DNA of 64,000 nt from Ideonella aquatica (GTDB taxonomy: Bacteria > Pseudomonadota > Gammaproteobacteria > Burkholderiales > Burkholderiaceae_C). The stretch covers positions 62,001-126,000 of the forward strand of contig NZ_JAGQDE010000005.1 in the NCBI RefSeq assembly GCF_018069755.1, read 5' to 3'. Below are positions 1 through 7,561 of this stretch, piece by piece; within the stretch, counting starts at the first letter, position 1; each line of letters starts with the position of its first letter. The position numbers and the translations under genes were made by a program. The notes under the pieces were generated by a model that worked only from the letters and a program-made list of their open reading frames with translations, was not told the origin of the DNA and made no database searches.

Positions 1-562
1 TGCCTCGCGGCAGCTCGCAGGGGATGCGTGCCTCGGCCAGCGTGCGCTTGGCACGCACCAGGCGCTGCGCCATCGTCGGCTCGCTGACCAGGAAGGCGCG
101 GGCGATCTCGGCGGTGGACAGGCCGGCCAGCACCTTCAGCGTCAGCGCCACACGCTGCGGCGGCGGCAGCACCGGGTGGCAGGCGGTGAACAGCAGGCGC
201 AGCAACTCGTCATCGCCGACGCTGCGCGCGGCGCGCCGGGCATCCAGCGTGTCGGCGTGGTCGGGGTGGCGGTCGGCCTGCATCGCGATCAGGTCCTCGG
301 CCAGCGCGGCCTCGTGGCCGGCAGCCATCTGGCGATGCCGCAGCCAGTCCAGCGCCTTGCGCTGCGCGGTGGTCATCAACCAGGCACCGGGCTTGTCAGG
401 CAGGCCGTCGGTGGGCCAGCGCTGCAGCGCTTCCAGCCAGGCGTCCTGGGCCAGCTCCTCGGCCACGCCCAGGTCGTGCACGCGCCGCGCGACGGTGGCC
501 ACGACCCGCGCCGACTCGATGCGCCAGATCGCCGCCAGCGCGGCATCCAGCGGGCCGCTCAC
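1..562 (-). CDS. ECF-type RNA polymerase sigma factor, ECF42-like (C-terminus cut by window edge)
   Basis: Extracytoplasmic-function sigma factor that would direct RNA polymerase to a small regulon. 187 residues are visible. Region 2 lies near residues 10-80 (AEELAQDAWLEAL, then a WLMTTAQRKALDWLR-type helix). Region 4 lies near 120-175 (PPQRVALTLKVLAGLSTAEIA, then VSEPTMAQRLVRAKRTL). The GTG start overlaps the stop of the upstream YCII gene (GTGA), so the two are translationally coupled. Linkage to YCII/DGPF proteins is the known hallmark of the ECF42 group, which carries a long C-terminal TPR-like extension; that extension would lie outside the window. No anti-sigma factor gene is visible. 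The family call is strong; the ECF42 subgroup is inferred from context. Confidence 0.85.
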   Translation of the reverse strand, partial: MSGPLDAALAAIWRIESARVVATVARRVHDLGVAEELAQDAWLEALQRWPTDGLPDKPGAWLMTTAQRKALDWLRHRQMAAGHEAALAEDLIAMQADRHPDHADTLDARRAARSVGDDELLRLLFTACHPVLPPPQRVALTLKVLAGLSTAEIARAFLVSEPTMAQRLVRAKRTLAEARIPCELPRG

Positions 563-987
563 CGCGGCGGCAGCGCGGTGTCCATGGCCTTCATGCGCTC
601 GATCTCGGCACTGGGCGGAAATTCGTCCAGCTCGATCAGCTGGCGCACCTCGATCACCGCCGCCTGGCCGCGGCCGGCCGGGTTGGGAAAGCGCCGCGCC
701 CACTCCAGGGCCTCCTCGCGGCTGCGCACCTGGATCAGGGTGTAGCCGGCGATCAGCTCCTTGGCCTCGGCGAAGGGGCCGTCCACCACCTGGCGGCTGT
801 CGTCGGCGCCATAGTGCACGCGCCAGCCGCTGCGGCTGGGGTGCAGGCCGGCGCCTTCAAGCAGCACGCCGGCGCGGGCCAGCTCCTCGTGGTAGGCGGC
901 CATCTCGGCCAGCAGCTCGGGCGGGGCCTCGGGGGTCTGCTCGGCCTCGAAGGCCTCGCAGGACTTCACCATGATCATGAAACGCAT
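559..987 (-). CDS. YCII-related (DGPF domain) protein
   Basis: Small cytoplasmic protein of 142 residues with a ferredoxin-like alpha+beta fold of the YCII family. The sequence shows the family signature DGPFAEAKE followed by a hydrophobic strand and a SREEALEWA helix. The start chosen is ATG at 987 (MRFMIMVKS), preceded by AGGA at good spacing; an upstream in-frame ATG would run into the VOC gene. The gene lies 10 bases after the VOC gene and overlaps the sigma-factor start. DGPF proteins accompany ECF42 sigma factors in many bacteria; their biochemical function is not established. Confidence 0.88.
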   Translation of the reverse strand: MRFMIMVKSCEAFEAEQTPEAPPELLAEMAAYHEELARAGVLLEGAGLHPSRSGWRVHYGADDSRQVVDGPFAEAKELIAGYTLIQVRSREEALEWARRFPNPAGRGQAAVIEVRQLIELDEFPPSAEIERMKAMDTALPPR

Positions 988-997
988 CGCCGTCCTT

Positions 998-1405
998 TCA
1001 ACCGGGCATCTGCGGCTGCAGCATGCTGTGGCGGTTGCCCTCGGTGTCGACGAAGGAGACGTAGTCGCCCACGCCCGGAATGGGCATCGGCTCACCCATC
1101 ACCTCGCCGCCTGCCGCGTGGACGCGGGCCATCGCCGCACGGATGTCATCCACCGCGATCACCACGCTGGGGTGCTGCATCGGGTTGTCCGCCTGGAACG
1201 GAAACAGGCCGCCATTGATGACACCGCGCTTGGTGCCCGGCTCGGCGCTGTCCTCACTGGCCGTGGTGGCCATCAGGTAGTCGCCCATCTCGGGCCCGAA
1301 CTGCTGCACCTGCCAGCCAAAGGCCTCGCGGTAGAAGCGGGTGGCACGGGCGGCATCGCGGTAGGGCATCTCGAAATGCACGACGGGACACATTGGTGTG
1401 CTCAT
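998..1405 (-). CDS. VOC family (glyoxalase/bleomycin-resistance fold) protein
   Basis: 135-residue member of the vicinal oxygen chelate superfamily, one paired beta-alpha-beta-beta-beta unit repeated twice. N-terminal strand VVHFEMPYRDAARATRFYREAFGW and C-terminal GDYVSFVDTEGNRHSML are typical of the PhnB/glyoxalase-like group. The ATG at 1405 has an ideal GGAGG upstream. It sits between two YCII genes in the ECF42 cluster, an arrangement that recurs with these sigma factors. Substrate unknown; metal-dependent dioxygenase, lyase or binding function are all possible. Confidence 0.85.
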   Translation of the reverse strand: MSTPMCPVVHFEMPYRDAARATRFYREAFGWQVQQFGPEMGDYLMATTASEDSAEPGTKRGVINGGLFPFQADNPMQHPSVVIAVDDIRAAMARVHAAGGEVMGEPMPIPGVGDYVSFVDTEGNRHSMLQPQMPG

Positions 1406-1491
1406 GGCGCTTTCCTCCAAAACAGGGTGATGTCAGCTCGACGCACAAGGCTCGCGCGTTTCGACCGCGCGGCGCCTGGGACAAACCCGGA

Positions 1492-1848
1492 TCAGCCCCG
1501 GTTCGAGCCCTCGAAGCACGGCGCCAGCGCGCGCACCTCCACCGTCGCCCACTCGGCCGCCGGGCAGCGCCGCGCCCAGGCCAGCGCCTGCTCGCGGCTG
1601 ACGTTCTTCAGCAGGAAGAAGCCACCGACCATCTCCTTGGCCTCGGTGAACGGGCCGTCGTGCTGCACGCCGCGCTCGATGCGCACCGCCTGATCCAGAC
1701 CGGCCAGCGACTCCACCGCGGCCAACTGCCCCTCGGCGGCGATCGCCTCACCAAAGCGCTGCATGCGCGCATAGGCTTCGCGGCCCTCGGCTTCGGTGCG
1801 GGTGGCGCGCTGGCCCATCGGTTCATGGATCAGCAGCAGATAGGACAT
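1492..1848 (-). CDS. YCII-related (DGPF domain) protein, second copy
   Basis: 118-residue YCII-family protein and paralogue of the one at 559-987, with the core DGPFTEAKEMVGGFFLL. It starts MSYLLLIHEP, typical of short DGPF proteins. The ATG at 1848 is preceded by GGAG. It is the first gene of the ECF42-linked cluster (YCII, VOC, YCII, sigma factor), all on the minus strand, with an 86-base gap to the VOC gene. Function unknown. Confidence 0.86.
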   Translation of the reverse strand: MSYLLLIHEPMGQRATRTEAEGREAYARMQRFGEAIAAEGQLAAVESLAGLDQAVRIERGVQHDGPFTEAKEMVGGFFLLKNVSREQALAWARRCPAAEWATVEVRALAPCFEGSNRG

Positions 1849-2019
1849 GACGGACTCCGGATGCGGCGCGGGGGCGAGGAAGCGGATGCTACGGCATGGG
1901 CTGGATCCATGATCGGACGGATGACCGACCTCGCCGTCCGCCTGCACTGGAGTACGCTTGTGGGGCTGAGGGCCGTTCGAGCCCAGCGCGGTCCACGGTC
2001 AGGCCAGGGAGGTCACCCG

Positions 2020-2529
2020 GTGTCATTGTTCAGTCTGCAACGCACGGCCCTGGTCGGCATCTGCGCCGCTCTGGCGGCCTGTGCCGCAAGCCAGCCCGAT
2101 CCCAGCCGGCTCACGCGTGAGCAATTGCTGGCCTGCGAGGAAACCAAGATCGAGTTGGCAGTCGAGGCCGCTCGCCTGCGGCAGCGGCAAACCAACCTGG
2201 GCACCTTGCAGGCCAAGCTCCAGGAGGCCAATCGGCAGCTCTGGACCCAGGCCAACACGCATCCCGTGCCCGGCTCTGGCGCCTCCCTCGAGGTCATGGA
2301 GACCGCCGCCACACTGAATGCCGCCATCGATGGGTCGAATGCCGATGCGTCCGCGCTGAGGGCCGATGCCCAGGCGTACAACCAACGGACTGAGGCCTAC
2401 AACAGGGCCTGTGCGGGCAAGTGGTTCAGACCCATCGACGTCGACTGGGTCAAACATCAGCTGCGCGAGCGACGGGCGGCCCGGGCGGCGGCCTCGGCAA
2501 GTGCCGTGCGCGACGACAGCATCCGCTGA
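2020..2529 (+). CDS. Putative lipoprotein with coiled coil and paired cysteines
   Basis: 169-residue protein not assigned to a named family. The GTG start has a strong GGGAGG seven bases upstream. The N-terminus is a lipoprotein signal (VGICAALAAC) with the lipid-carrying cysteine at about residue 21. The mature part is charged and helical, with an early cysteine (QLLACEETK, about residue 39) and a late one (YNRACAGKWF). This layout, including the YNQRTEAYN pattern, matches the next gene and the protein at 9104-9802. A disulfide-closed helical hairpin in the periplasm is an inference. Confidence 0.7.
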   Translation: MSLFSLQRTALVGICAALAACAASQPDPSRLTREQLLACEETKIELAVEAARLRQRQTNLGTLQAKLQEANRQLWTQANTHPVPGSGASLEVMETAATLNAAIDGSNADASALRADAQAYNQRTEAYNRACAGKWFRPIDVDWVKHQLRERRAARAAASASAVRDDSIR

Positions 2530-2602
2530 TCGCTGGCGTACGCTTGAGGCTTCACCGTCGTGCCCTTGGGGCCTGACCCGGACGATCCAGGGAGGAACGC
2601 CG

Positions 2603-3121
2603 ATGCTGAACCGCCAACCACTGCGAACCCGCCCTGCGCTGGGCACCCTCATCGGCGCCTGTGCCTTGTGGTGCCCTGCCGCCCAGGCCCAGGACGCCGC
2701 CGCCCCTCAGCCGGTCGTCTCGACCCGTGCCGAGTACCTGAGCTGCCTGCTGTCCAACGACGACCTGACGCGGCATGGAGCGCAGCTGAACGCCGCGCAC
2801 CAGCACCATCAGCGACGCGTGGCCGCAGTCCAGGCTGCCGCCACCGACCTGGCGGCGCAGGTGCGCCGCCATGCGCCGAAGAACAAGGCCGAGGCGGACG
2901 CCTACAACCGGGCGGTCGCGCGTCAGAACGCCGAGGTGGCCGAGGTCAATGCCCAGGCACAGGTGCTGCAAGCACGCCAGGACGATCTGAACCGGCGCGT
3001 TGTCGACCACAACGGCCGTTGTGGTGCGATGGTCATCTCCGCAGAGGATCGCGCTGCCGCCGAGGCCGACTACCGCCGCCGATTGCTGGCGCGCGCCGCC
3101 GCCTCCGCAGCGGCCGATTGA
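2603..3121 (+). CDS. Exported coiled-coil protein with paired cysteines
   Basis: 172 residues with a cleavable signal peptide (about residues 1-30, ending AAQAQ) and no lipobox. The mature part is almost entirely predicted helix, rich in Ala, Gln and Arg, with one cysteine near the start (EYLSCLLSNDD) and one near the end (DHNGRCGAM). The repeated YNRAVARQNAEV/VNAQAQVLQARQ segments look like a coiled coil. GGAGG precedes the ATG. It lies 73 bases after a related lipoprotein gene and may be co-transcribed. No recognised domain; function unknown. Confidence 0.7.
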   Translation: MLNRQPLRTRPALGTLIGACALWCPAAQAQDAAAPQPVVSTRAEYLSCLLSNDDLTRHGAQLNAAHQHHQRRVAAVQAAATDLAAQVRRHAPKNKAEADAYNRAVARQNAEVAEVNAQAQVLQARQDDLNRRVVDHNGRCGAMVISAEDRAAAEADYRRRLLARAAASAAAD

Positions 3122-3158
3122 TAATCGAGCGACCATCGCCCTCCCCCGCCGCCACCCC

Positions 3159-3731
3159 ATGAGCACCGCCGCGCCGCCCAGCCGATTTCCCACGCCGGAC
3201 CTGACCGACCTGCCCGACGACATCCGCCAGCGCATCCTGGCCGTGCAGGAGAAGTCGGGTTTCGTGCCCAATGTGTTCCTCACGCTGGCCCGCCGGCCGG
3301 ATGAGTTCCGCGCCTTCTTCGCCTACCACGATGCGCTGATGGACAAGCCCGGCGGCCTGAGCAAGGCCGAGCGCGAGATGATCGTGGTGGCCACCAGCAA
3401 CGCCAACCAGTGCCAGTACTGCGTGATCGCCCATGGCGCGATTCTGCGCATCCGCGCCAAGAATGCACTGGTGGCCGACCAGGTGGCGGTCAACTACCGC
3501 AAGGCCGACATCACGCCGCGCCAAAAGGCGATGCTGGACTTCGCGATGAAGGTCTCGCAGCAGTCCTATGCGGTGGACGATGCCGACTTCGCCGCGCTGC
3601 ACGCCCACGGCTTCAGCGACGAGGACGCCTGGGACATCGCCGGCGTGGCGGCCTTTTTCGGCCTGTCCAACCGCCTGGCCAATGTCACCGGCATGAAGCC
3701 CAACCCCGAGTTCTACGCGATGGGGCGCTGA
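3159..3731 (+). CDS. Peroxidase-related enzyme, carboxymuconolactone decarboxylase/AhpD fold
   Basis: 190-residue protein of the uncharacterised peroxidase-related branch of the AhpD/CMD superfamily. The redox motif CQYC lies near residue 87, followed by the proton-relay type histidine in IAHGA. The second half (DITPRQKAMLDFAMKV, GFSDEDAWDIAGVAAFFGLSNRLAN) is characteristic of the family. It probably acts as a cytoplasmic alkylhydroperoxidase-like thiol enzyme. The ATG at 3159 has no clear Shine-Dalgarno. It converges on the hydrolase gene at 3744. Confidence 0.88.
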   Translation: MSTAAPPSRFPTPDLTDLPDDIRQRILAVQEKSGFVPNVFLTLARRPDEFRAFFAYHDALMDKPGGLSKAEREMIVVATSNANQCQYCVIAHGAILRIRAKNALVADQVAVNYRKADITPRQKAMLDFAMKVSQQSYAVDDADFAALHAHGFSDEDAWDIAGVAAFFGLSNRLANVTGMKPNPEFYAMGR

Positions 3732-3743
3732 GGCCCCGCCACT

Positions 3744-4757
3744 TCACTCGATGGCCCGCGTCTCACCGCGGCGCATCACGCTGAATGCGACCTCGGGCAG
3801 GCCGGCGGCCTGGCGGGCGACGGCCAGGTCCTTGGGCGCCTGGTCCAGCGGCTCATCGCACAGGTCGGCAAACGTGCCCCAGTGCACACCCACCGCACGG
3901 CGCGCGCCCAGGTCCTGGAAGATGCGCACCGCATCGGCCGGGTTGACGTGCTGGTCCTGCATGAAGCCGCGCGGCTCGTAGCAGCCCACTGGGATCAGCG
4001 CCAGATCGAACGGGCCGCGGTTGGCAAAATCCGCGCGAATGTCCTTGAAGTCGTCGGCGTAGCCGGTGTCGCCGGTGTAGAGCAGACGCAGGCCACCGCT
4101 GAAGACGGCAAAGCCGCCCCACAGCGTCTGGCGGCGGTCGAACACACCGCGCGCCGACCAGTGGTGGGCGGGGGTCAAGACGATCTCGGCGCCGTTCACG
4201 GTGCGCGATTGCCACCAGCCCAGCTCCACCACGTTCGTGATGCCGAGGTCGGCAAACCAGGCCTTCAGGCCGAGCGGCACGACGAACAGCGGCGCGCCGC
4301 CCGGCTGTGCCGCCAGCGCCTGCACCGAGGCCACGTCCAGGTGGTCGTAGTGGTTGTGCGAGATGAGCACCACATCCACCTTGGGCAAGGCCGACAGCGC
4401 CACGCCGGGCGGGTAGGCGCGCTTCGGGCCGGCGAAGCTGAAGGGCGAGGCGCGCTCGGAGAACTGCGGGTCGGTGATCAGTGTCAGGCCGGGCAGCCGC
4501 AGCAGCATCGTCGCGTGGCCGATCCAGGTGAGGTTGGGCAGCGGCGCGTCCAGTTGCGGCTGGGCGGCCGGCAGCGGCGGGTCGGGCAGCGGCGCCGACT
4601 CGCGCGACAGGCGCCAGCGCAGCACCTCCATGAAGGGCTTCTCGATGTCGCCGCCATGCAGGTTGCGGTAGGGCGGCTCGTCCCGGCCGGCCGCCGCCAG
4701 CCAGCCCACCAGACCCAGCGCCAGCAGGGCCAGCAGCCCGCGCACAGCGCGCTTCAT
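3744..4757 (-). CDS. MBL-fold metallo-hydrolase (NAPE-PLD/UlaG-like)
   Basis: 337 residues. An N-terminal hydrophobic segment (about residues 5-25) would anchor or export it. The metal site is visible as HNHYDHLD, with a further GHAT upstream, TPAHHWSARG, TGDTGYADDF and VHWGTF, the pattern of zinc hydrolases related to NAPE-phospholipase D and RomA/UlaG. The ATG overlaps the stop of trhP (ATGA), so it is the last gene of a minus-strand run. The substrate cannot be told from sequence; a lipid or phosphodiester substrate is a family-based guess. Confidence 0.86.
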   Translation of the reverse strand: MKRAVRGLLALLALGLVGWLAAAGRDEPPYRNLHGGDIEKPFMEVLRWRLSRESAPLPDPPLPAAQPQLDAPLPNLTWIGHATMLLRLPGLTLITDPQFSERASPFSFAGPKRAYPPGVALSALPKVDVVLISHNHYDHLDVASVQALAAQPGGAPLFVVPLGLKAWFADLGITNVVELGWWQSRTVNGAEIVLTPAHHWSARGVFDRRQTLWGGFAVFSGGLRLLYTGDTGYADDFKDIRADFANRGPFDLALIPVGCYEPRGFMQDQHVNPADAVRIFQDLGARRAVGVHWGTFADLCDEPLDQAPKDLAVARQAAGLPEVAFSVMRRGETRAIE

Positions 4758-6142
4758 GCGGGCAGCAGCCGCGCGATCAGCGCGCCCTCGGCCGGCCCCT
4801 CCAGCGGCAGCCACACATGCAGCGGGCTGCCCGGCGCCACGCTCAGCGGCTCGCCCTCGGCGCCCTGCATCTCCCCCAGCGTGATGGTCCGGTTGCCCTG
4901 AGGGTGGATGATCTCCAGCTGGTCCCCCACCGCGAAGCGGTTCTTGGTTTCCACCTCCACCCAGCCATCGGCACGCCGGCCCACCACCTCGGCGACAAAC
5001 TGGCTGCGCTGGCTCTCGGAGTGGCCGCTGAGGTAGTTCTGGTAGTCCTGGCTGGGCCGGCGCTCCAGCAGACCGCCGGTGTAGCCGCGGTTGGACAGGC
5101 CTTCCAACTCGCGCAGCAGCTCGGGGTTGAAGGGACGACCGGCCACGGCGTCGTCGATGGCCCGGCGGTAGACCTGCGCCGTGCGCGCCACGTAGTAGTG
5201 ACTCTTGGTGCGGCCCTCGATCTTCAGCGAGTCGATGCCGATGGCCGCCAGCCGCGCCACATGCTCCACCGCGCGCAGGTCCTTGCTGTTCATGATGTAG
5301 GTGCCGTGCTCGTCCTCCATCACTGGCATCAGCTCGCCGGGGCGCTCCTTCTCCTCCAGCAGGTAGACGCCGTCGGCCAGCGGATGGCGCTGGCCGCCAC
5401 CACAGGTGGCAAAGGACGCGTCCGCCTCGGACTGCTCCTTGGAGAAGCTGAAGTCGCGGATCAGCTCGATCGGCTGCACCTCGCCGGTGTCGGTGGCGTC
5501 GGTGCCGGCGTGGGTCTTGTAGTCCCAGCGGCAGGCGTTGGTGCAGGTGCCCTGGTTGGGATCACGCCGGTTGAAGTAGCCACTCAGCAGGCAGCGGCCC
5601 GAGTAGGCGATGCACAGCGCGCCATGCACGAAGACCTCGAGCTCGATGTCGGGGCAGTCGTCGCGGATCTGCGCCACCTCGTCCAGGCTCAGCTCGCGCG
5701 AGAGGATGATGCGGCTGACGCCCTGGCGGCGCCAGAACTCCACCGCGGCGCTGTTGGTGGTGTTGGCCTGCACCGAGAGGTGGATCGGCACCTCGGGCCA
5801 CAACCCCTTCTCCATCTGCTCGCGCACCCGCATGATCAGGCCGGCATCGGCCATGATCAGCGCGTCGGGGCGCAGTTCCACCACCGGCTGCAGGTCGCGA
5901 AGGTAGGTGCGCAACTTGTCGTTGTGGGCGATCAGGTTGCTGGTGACGAAGAACTTCTTGCCGCGCTCATGGGCCTCGGCAATGCCCTGGGCCAGTTGCT
6001 CCAGCCGGAACTCGTTGTTGCGCGCCCGCAGGCTGTAGCGCGGCTGGCCGGCATAGACCGCATCGGCGCCAAAGTCATAGGCGGCGCGCATGCGCTGCAG
6101 GCTGCCGGCGGGCAGCAGCAGTTCGGGGGCTCGGATCGACAT
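4754..6142 (-). CDS. trhP: U32-family tRNA hydroxylation protein TrhP (YegQ)
   Basis: 462 residues, close to the length of E. coli YegQ. It belongs to peptidase family U32 but functions in forming 5-hydroxyuridine at position 34 of tRNA, with prephenate as cofactor source. Visible signatures: N-terminal APELLLPAGSLQRMRAAYDFGADAVYAG, central EVFVHGALCIAYSGRCLLSGY, and the cysteine set C...C...CTNAC expected to hold an Fe-S cluster, then SLKIEGRTKS and the C-terminal beta domain. A -10-like GACAAT lies eight bases before the ATG and no Shine-Dalgarno is seen. Confidence 0.92.
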   Translation of the reverse strand: MSIRAPELLLPAGSLQRMRAAYDFGADAVYAGQPRYSLRARNNEFRLEQLAQGIAEAHERGKKFFVTSNLIAHNDKLRTYLRDLQPVVELRPDALIMADAGLIMRVREQMEKGLWPEVPIHLSVQANTTNSAAVEFWRRQGVSRIILSRELSLDEVAQIRDDCPDIELEVFVHGALCIAYSGRCLLSGYFNRRDPNQGTCTNACRWDYKTHAGTDATDTGEVQPIELIRDFSFSKEQSEADASFATCGGGQRHPLADGVYLLEEKERPGELMPVMEDEHGTYIMNSKDLRAVEHVARLAAIGIDSLKIEGRTKSHYYVARTAQVYRRAIDDAVAGRPFNPELLRELEGLSNRGYTGGLLERRPSQDYQNYLSGHSESQRSQFVAEVVGRRADGWVEVETKNRFAVGDQLEIIHPQGNRTITLGEMQGAEGEPLSVAPGSPLHVWLPLEGPAEGALIARLLPA

Positions 6143-6150
6143 GGGGCCTG

Positions 6151-6156
6151 ATTGTC
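6151..6156 (-). promoter_or_regulatory. -10 element of trhP, near-leaderless
   Basis: GACAAT on the minus strand ends eight bases before the trhP ATG. Transcription would begin one or two bases before the start codon. No -35 match and no ribosome binding site are apparent. Confidence 0.45.
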
Positions 6157-6176
6157 CCCTGCCCCGCTCGGCCCTG

Positions 6177-6572
6177 TCAGCGGCGGGGCTGCACCACCAG
6201 CTCGGCGTAGCCGGTGGCGGGGTCGGGGGCTCGGCCCAGTTGCCAGCCGGGCAGCGGGCTCAGCAGCAGCTCGGCCGTCGTGCGGATGCGGTTGCCGTCC
6301 AGCACATGGCCGCCCCAGACGCGGCCCTGCGCATCGGCCAGCGCCATGTGCAGGTGCGCGCCGTCGGCGCTGAGCGTGCCCTGCAGCGACAGCAGCTCAC
6401 AGGGGCCGGCGATCTCGGTGGCCGCGTCGGCCGCCGCCAGGCGCAGGCGGGCGTCGTGCAGGCTGCCGATGCCGGCCACGACGAAGGCGCCACCCGCCCA
6501 GGCCGGATCGGCCAGCAGCGCCAGCAGGCCGGCCTTCAGGTCGGTGCCGGGCGGCAGGCGCAGCGGGGTCAT
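6177..6572 (-). CDS. PPC/DUF296 domain protein
   Basis: 131-residue protein of the plants-and-prokaryotes-conserved (PPC, DUF296) family. The core is seen as LKAGLLALLADPAWAGGAFVVAGIGSLHDARLRLA, then GPCELLSLQGTLS, HLHMALADAQGRVWGGHV and TTAELLLS. In plants the domain accompanies AT-hook DNA-binding proteins; in bacteria it stands alone, forms trimers and has no settled role. Its ATG overlaps the stop of the epimerase gene (ATGA), so it is translationally coupled to it and to the acyl-CoA ligase before that. Confidence 0.86.
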   Translation of the reverse strand: MTPLRLPPGTDLKAGLLALLADPAWAGGAFVVAGIGSLHDARLRLAAADAATEIAGPCELLSLQGTLSADGAHLHMALADAQGRVWGGHVLDGNRIRTTAELLLSPLPGWQLGRAPDPATGYAELVVQPRR

Positions 6573-7561
6573 GCCACGGCCGCCAGCAAGGCCTGCTCGC
6601 GCTCGGGCGACAGGCCGGTGTTGGGAAAGGCCTGCGCCTGCGGCGGCAGTGCACGCCACCAGGCCAGCGTGTCGGCCACGGTGGCGGCCACCGGGCGGCA
6701 CTGCAGGCCCAGGGCCTCGGCGCGGCGGCAGTCCACCTTGAGAAAGCCGTCATGGGCACCATCGGCAGGGATCCACAGCGGCAGCTCCATCCACGGCTGC
6801 ACGCCGGCGGCCTGCAGCCCTGACTCGGGCACCCATACCGGCACAGCGCCGGTGCCGGCCGCCGCCACGCAGGCATCGGCCAGATCGCCCCAGCGCCAGC
6901 GGCCGGCGGGCGAGCCCACATTGAGCACGCCGCAGGGCCCCTGCGCCGCCATGGCCAGCGCGAAGCGCGCCAGATCACGCGCGTCGATCCATTGCAGCGC
7001 ACCCAGCGGATCGCCCGGCCACAGCATCGGCTCACCGGCGCGGGCACGGGCGGCGCGCGCCGGCCACCAGCTGAAGCGGCCGGTGGGGTCGTGCGGACCG
7101 ACGATCAGCGTGGGTCGCAGGCTCAGGTGGCGACCCGGCAGGCGTGCCGCCAGCACGGCCTCGCAGGCCGCCTTCAGCGGGCCGTAGGTGTCGCCGTCGA
7201 CCACCTCGGTCGCGGGGTCGGCCAGCGTGCCGGTGGCGGCGGACTCATCGCAGGGCCGCGAGTGGTCGGCATACACCGACACGCTGGAGAGGAAGACATA
7301 GCGGCCCACCCGGTGCGCCAGCGCATCGGCCATGGCAGCCACCTCGCGCGGCAGGTAGCCGCAGCAGTCGATCACCGCGTCCCAGCGGCCCGCGTGCAAT
7401 GCGGACAGGTCGCCGCGGCGGTCGCCAATGATTGCCTGCACGCCCGGCAGCGCCGGCTGGCTGCCGCGGTTGAAGGTGCTGACGGCGTGGCCCTCGGCCA
7501 GCGCCGCCTCGACGATCGCGCGCCCGGCAAAGCGCCCACCGCCGATGACCAGCAGCTTCAT
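6569..7561 (-). CDS. NAD-dependent epimerase/dehydratase family protein
   Basis: 330 residues, extended short-chain dehydrogenase. The N-terminal Rossmann motif is GGGRFAGRAIVEAAL with the NRG turn (FNRGSQPAL) typical of atypical, CSP41-like SDRs. The catalytic pair is present as YGPLK (Tyr-x-x-x-Lys), with SSVSVY supplying the serine. Substrate unknown; nucleotide sugar or an isoprenoid/acyl aldehyde are possible. Start and stop are both four-base overlapped with neighbours, placing it inside a ligase-epimerase-PPC unit. Confidence 0.86.
   Translation of the reverse strand: MKLLVIGGGRFAGRAIVEAALAEGHAVSTFNRGSQPALPGVQAIIGDRRGDLSALHAGRWDAVIDCCGYLPREVAAMADALAHRVGRYVFLSSVSVYADHSRPCDESAATGTLADPATEVVDGDTYGPLKAACEAVLAARLPGRHLSLRPTLIVGPHDPTGRFSWWPARAARARAGEPMLWPGDPLGALQWIDARDLARFALAMAAQGPCGVLNVGSPAGRWRWGDLADACVAAAGTGAVPVWVPESGLQAAGVQPWMELPLWIPADGAHDGFLKVDCRRAEALGLQCRPVAATVADTLAWWRALPPQAQAFPNTGLSPEREQALLAAVA

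Noticed and set aside
988-1095. Longer start for the YCII protein at 559-987
   Set aside because: It would run into the VOC gene, and the extra residues are not conserved-looking; ATG at 987 has a good AGGA.
4817-6151. Long plus-strand open frame opposite trhP
   Set aside because: An antisense shadow of a well-conserved gene; no domain or signal.
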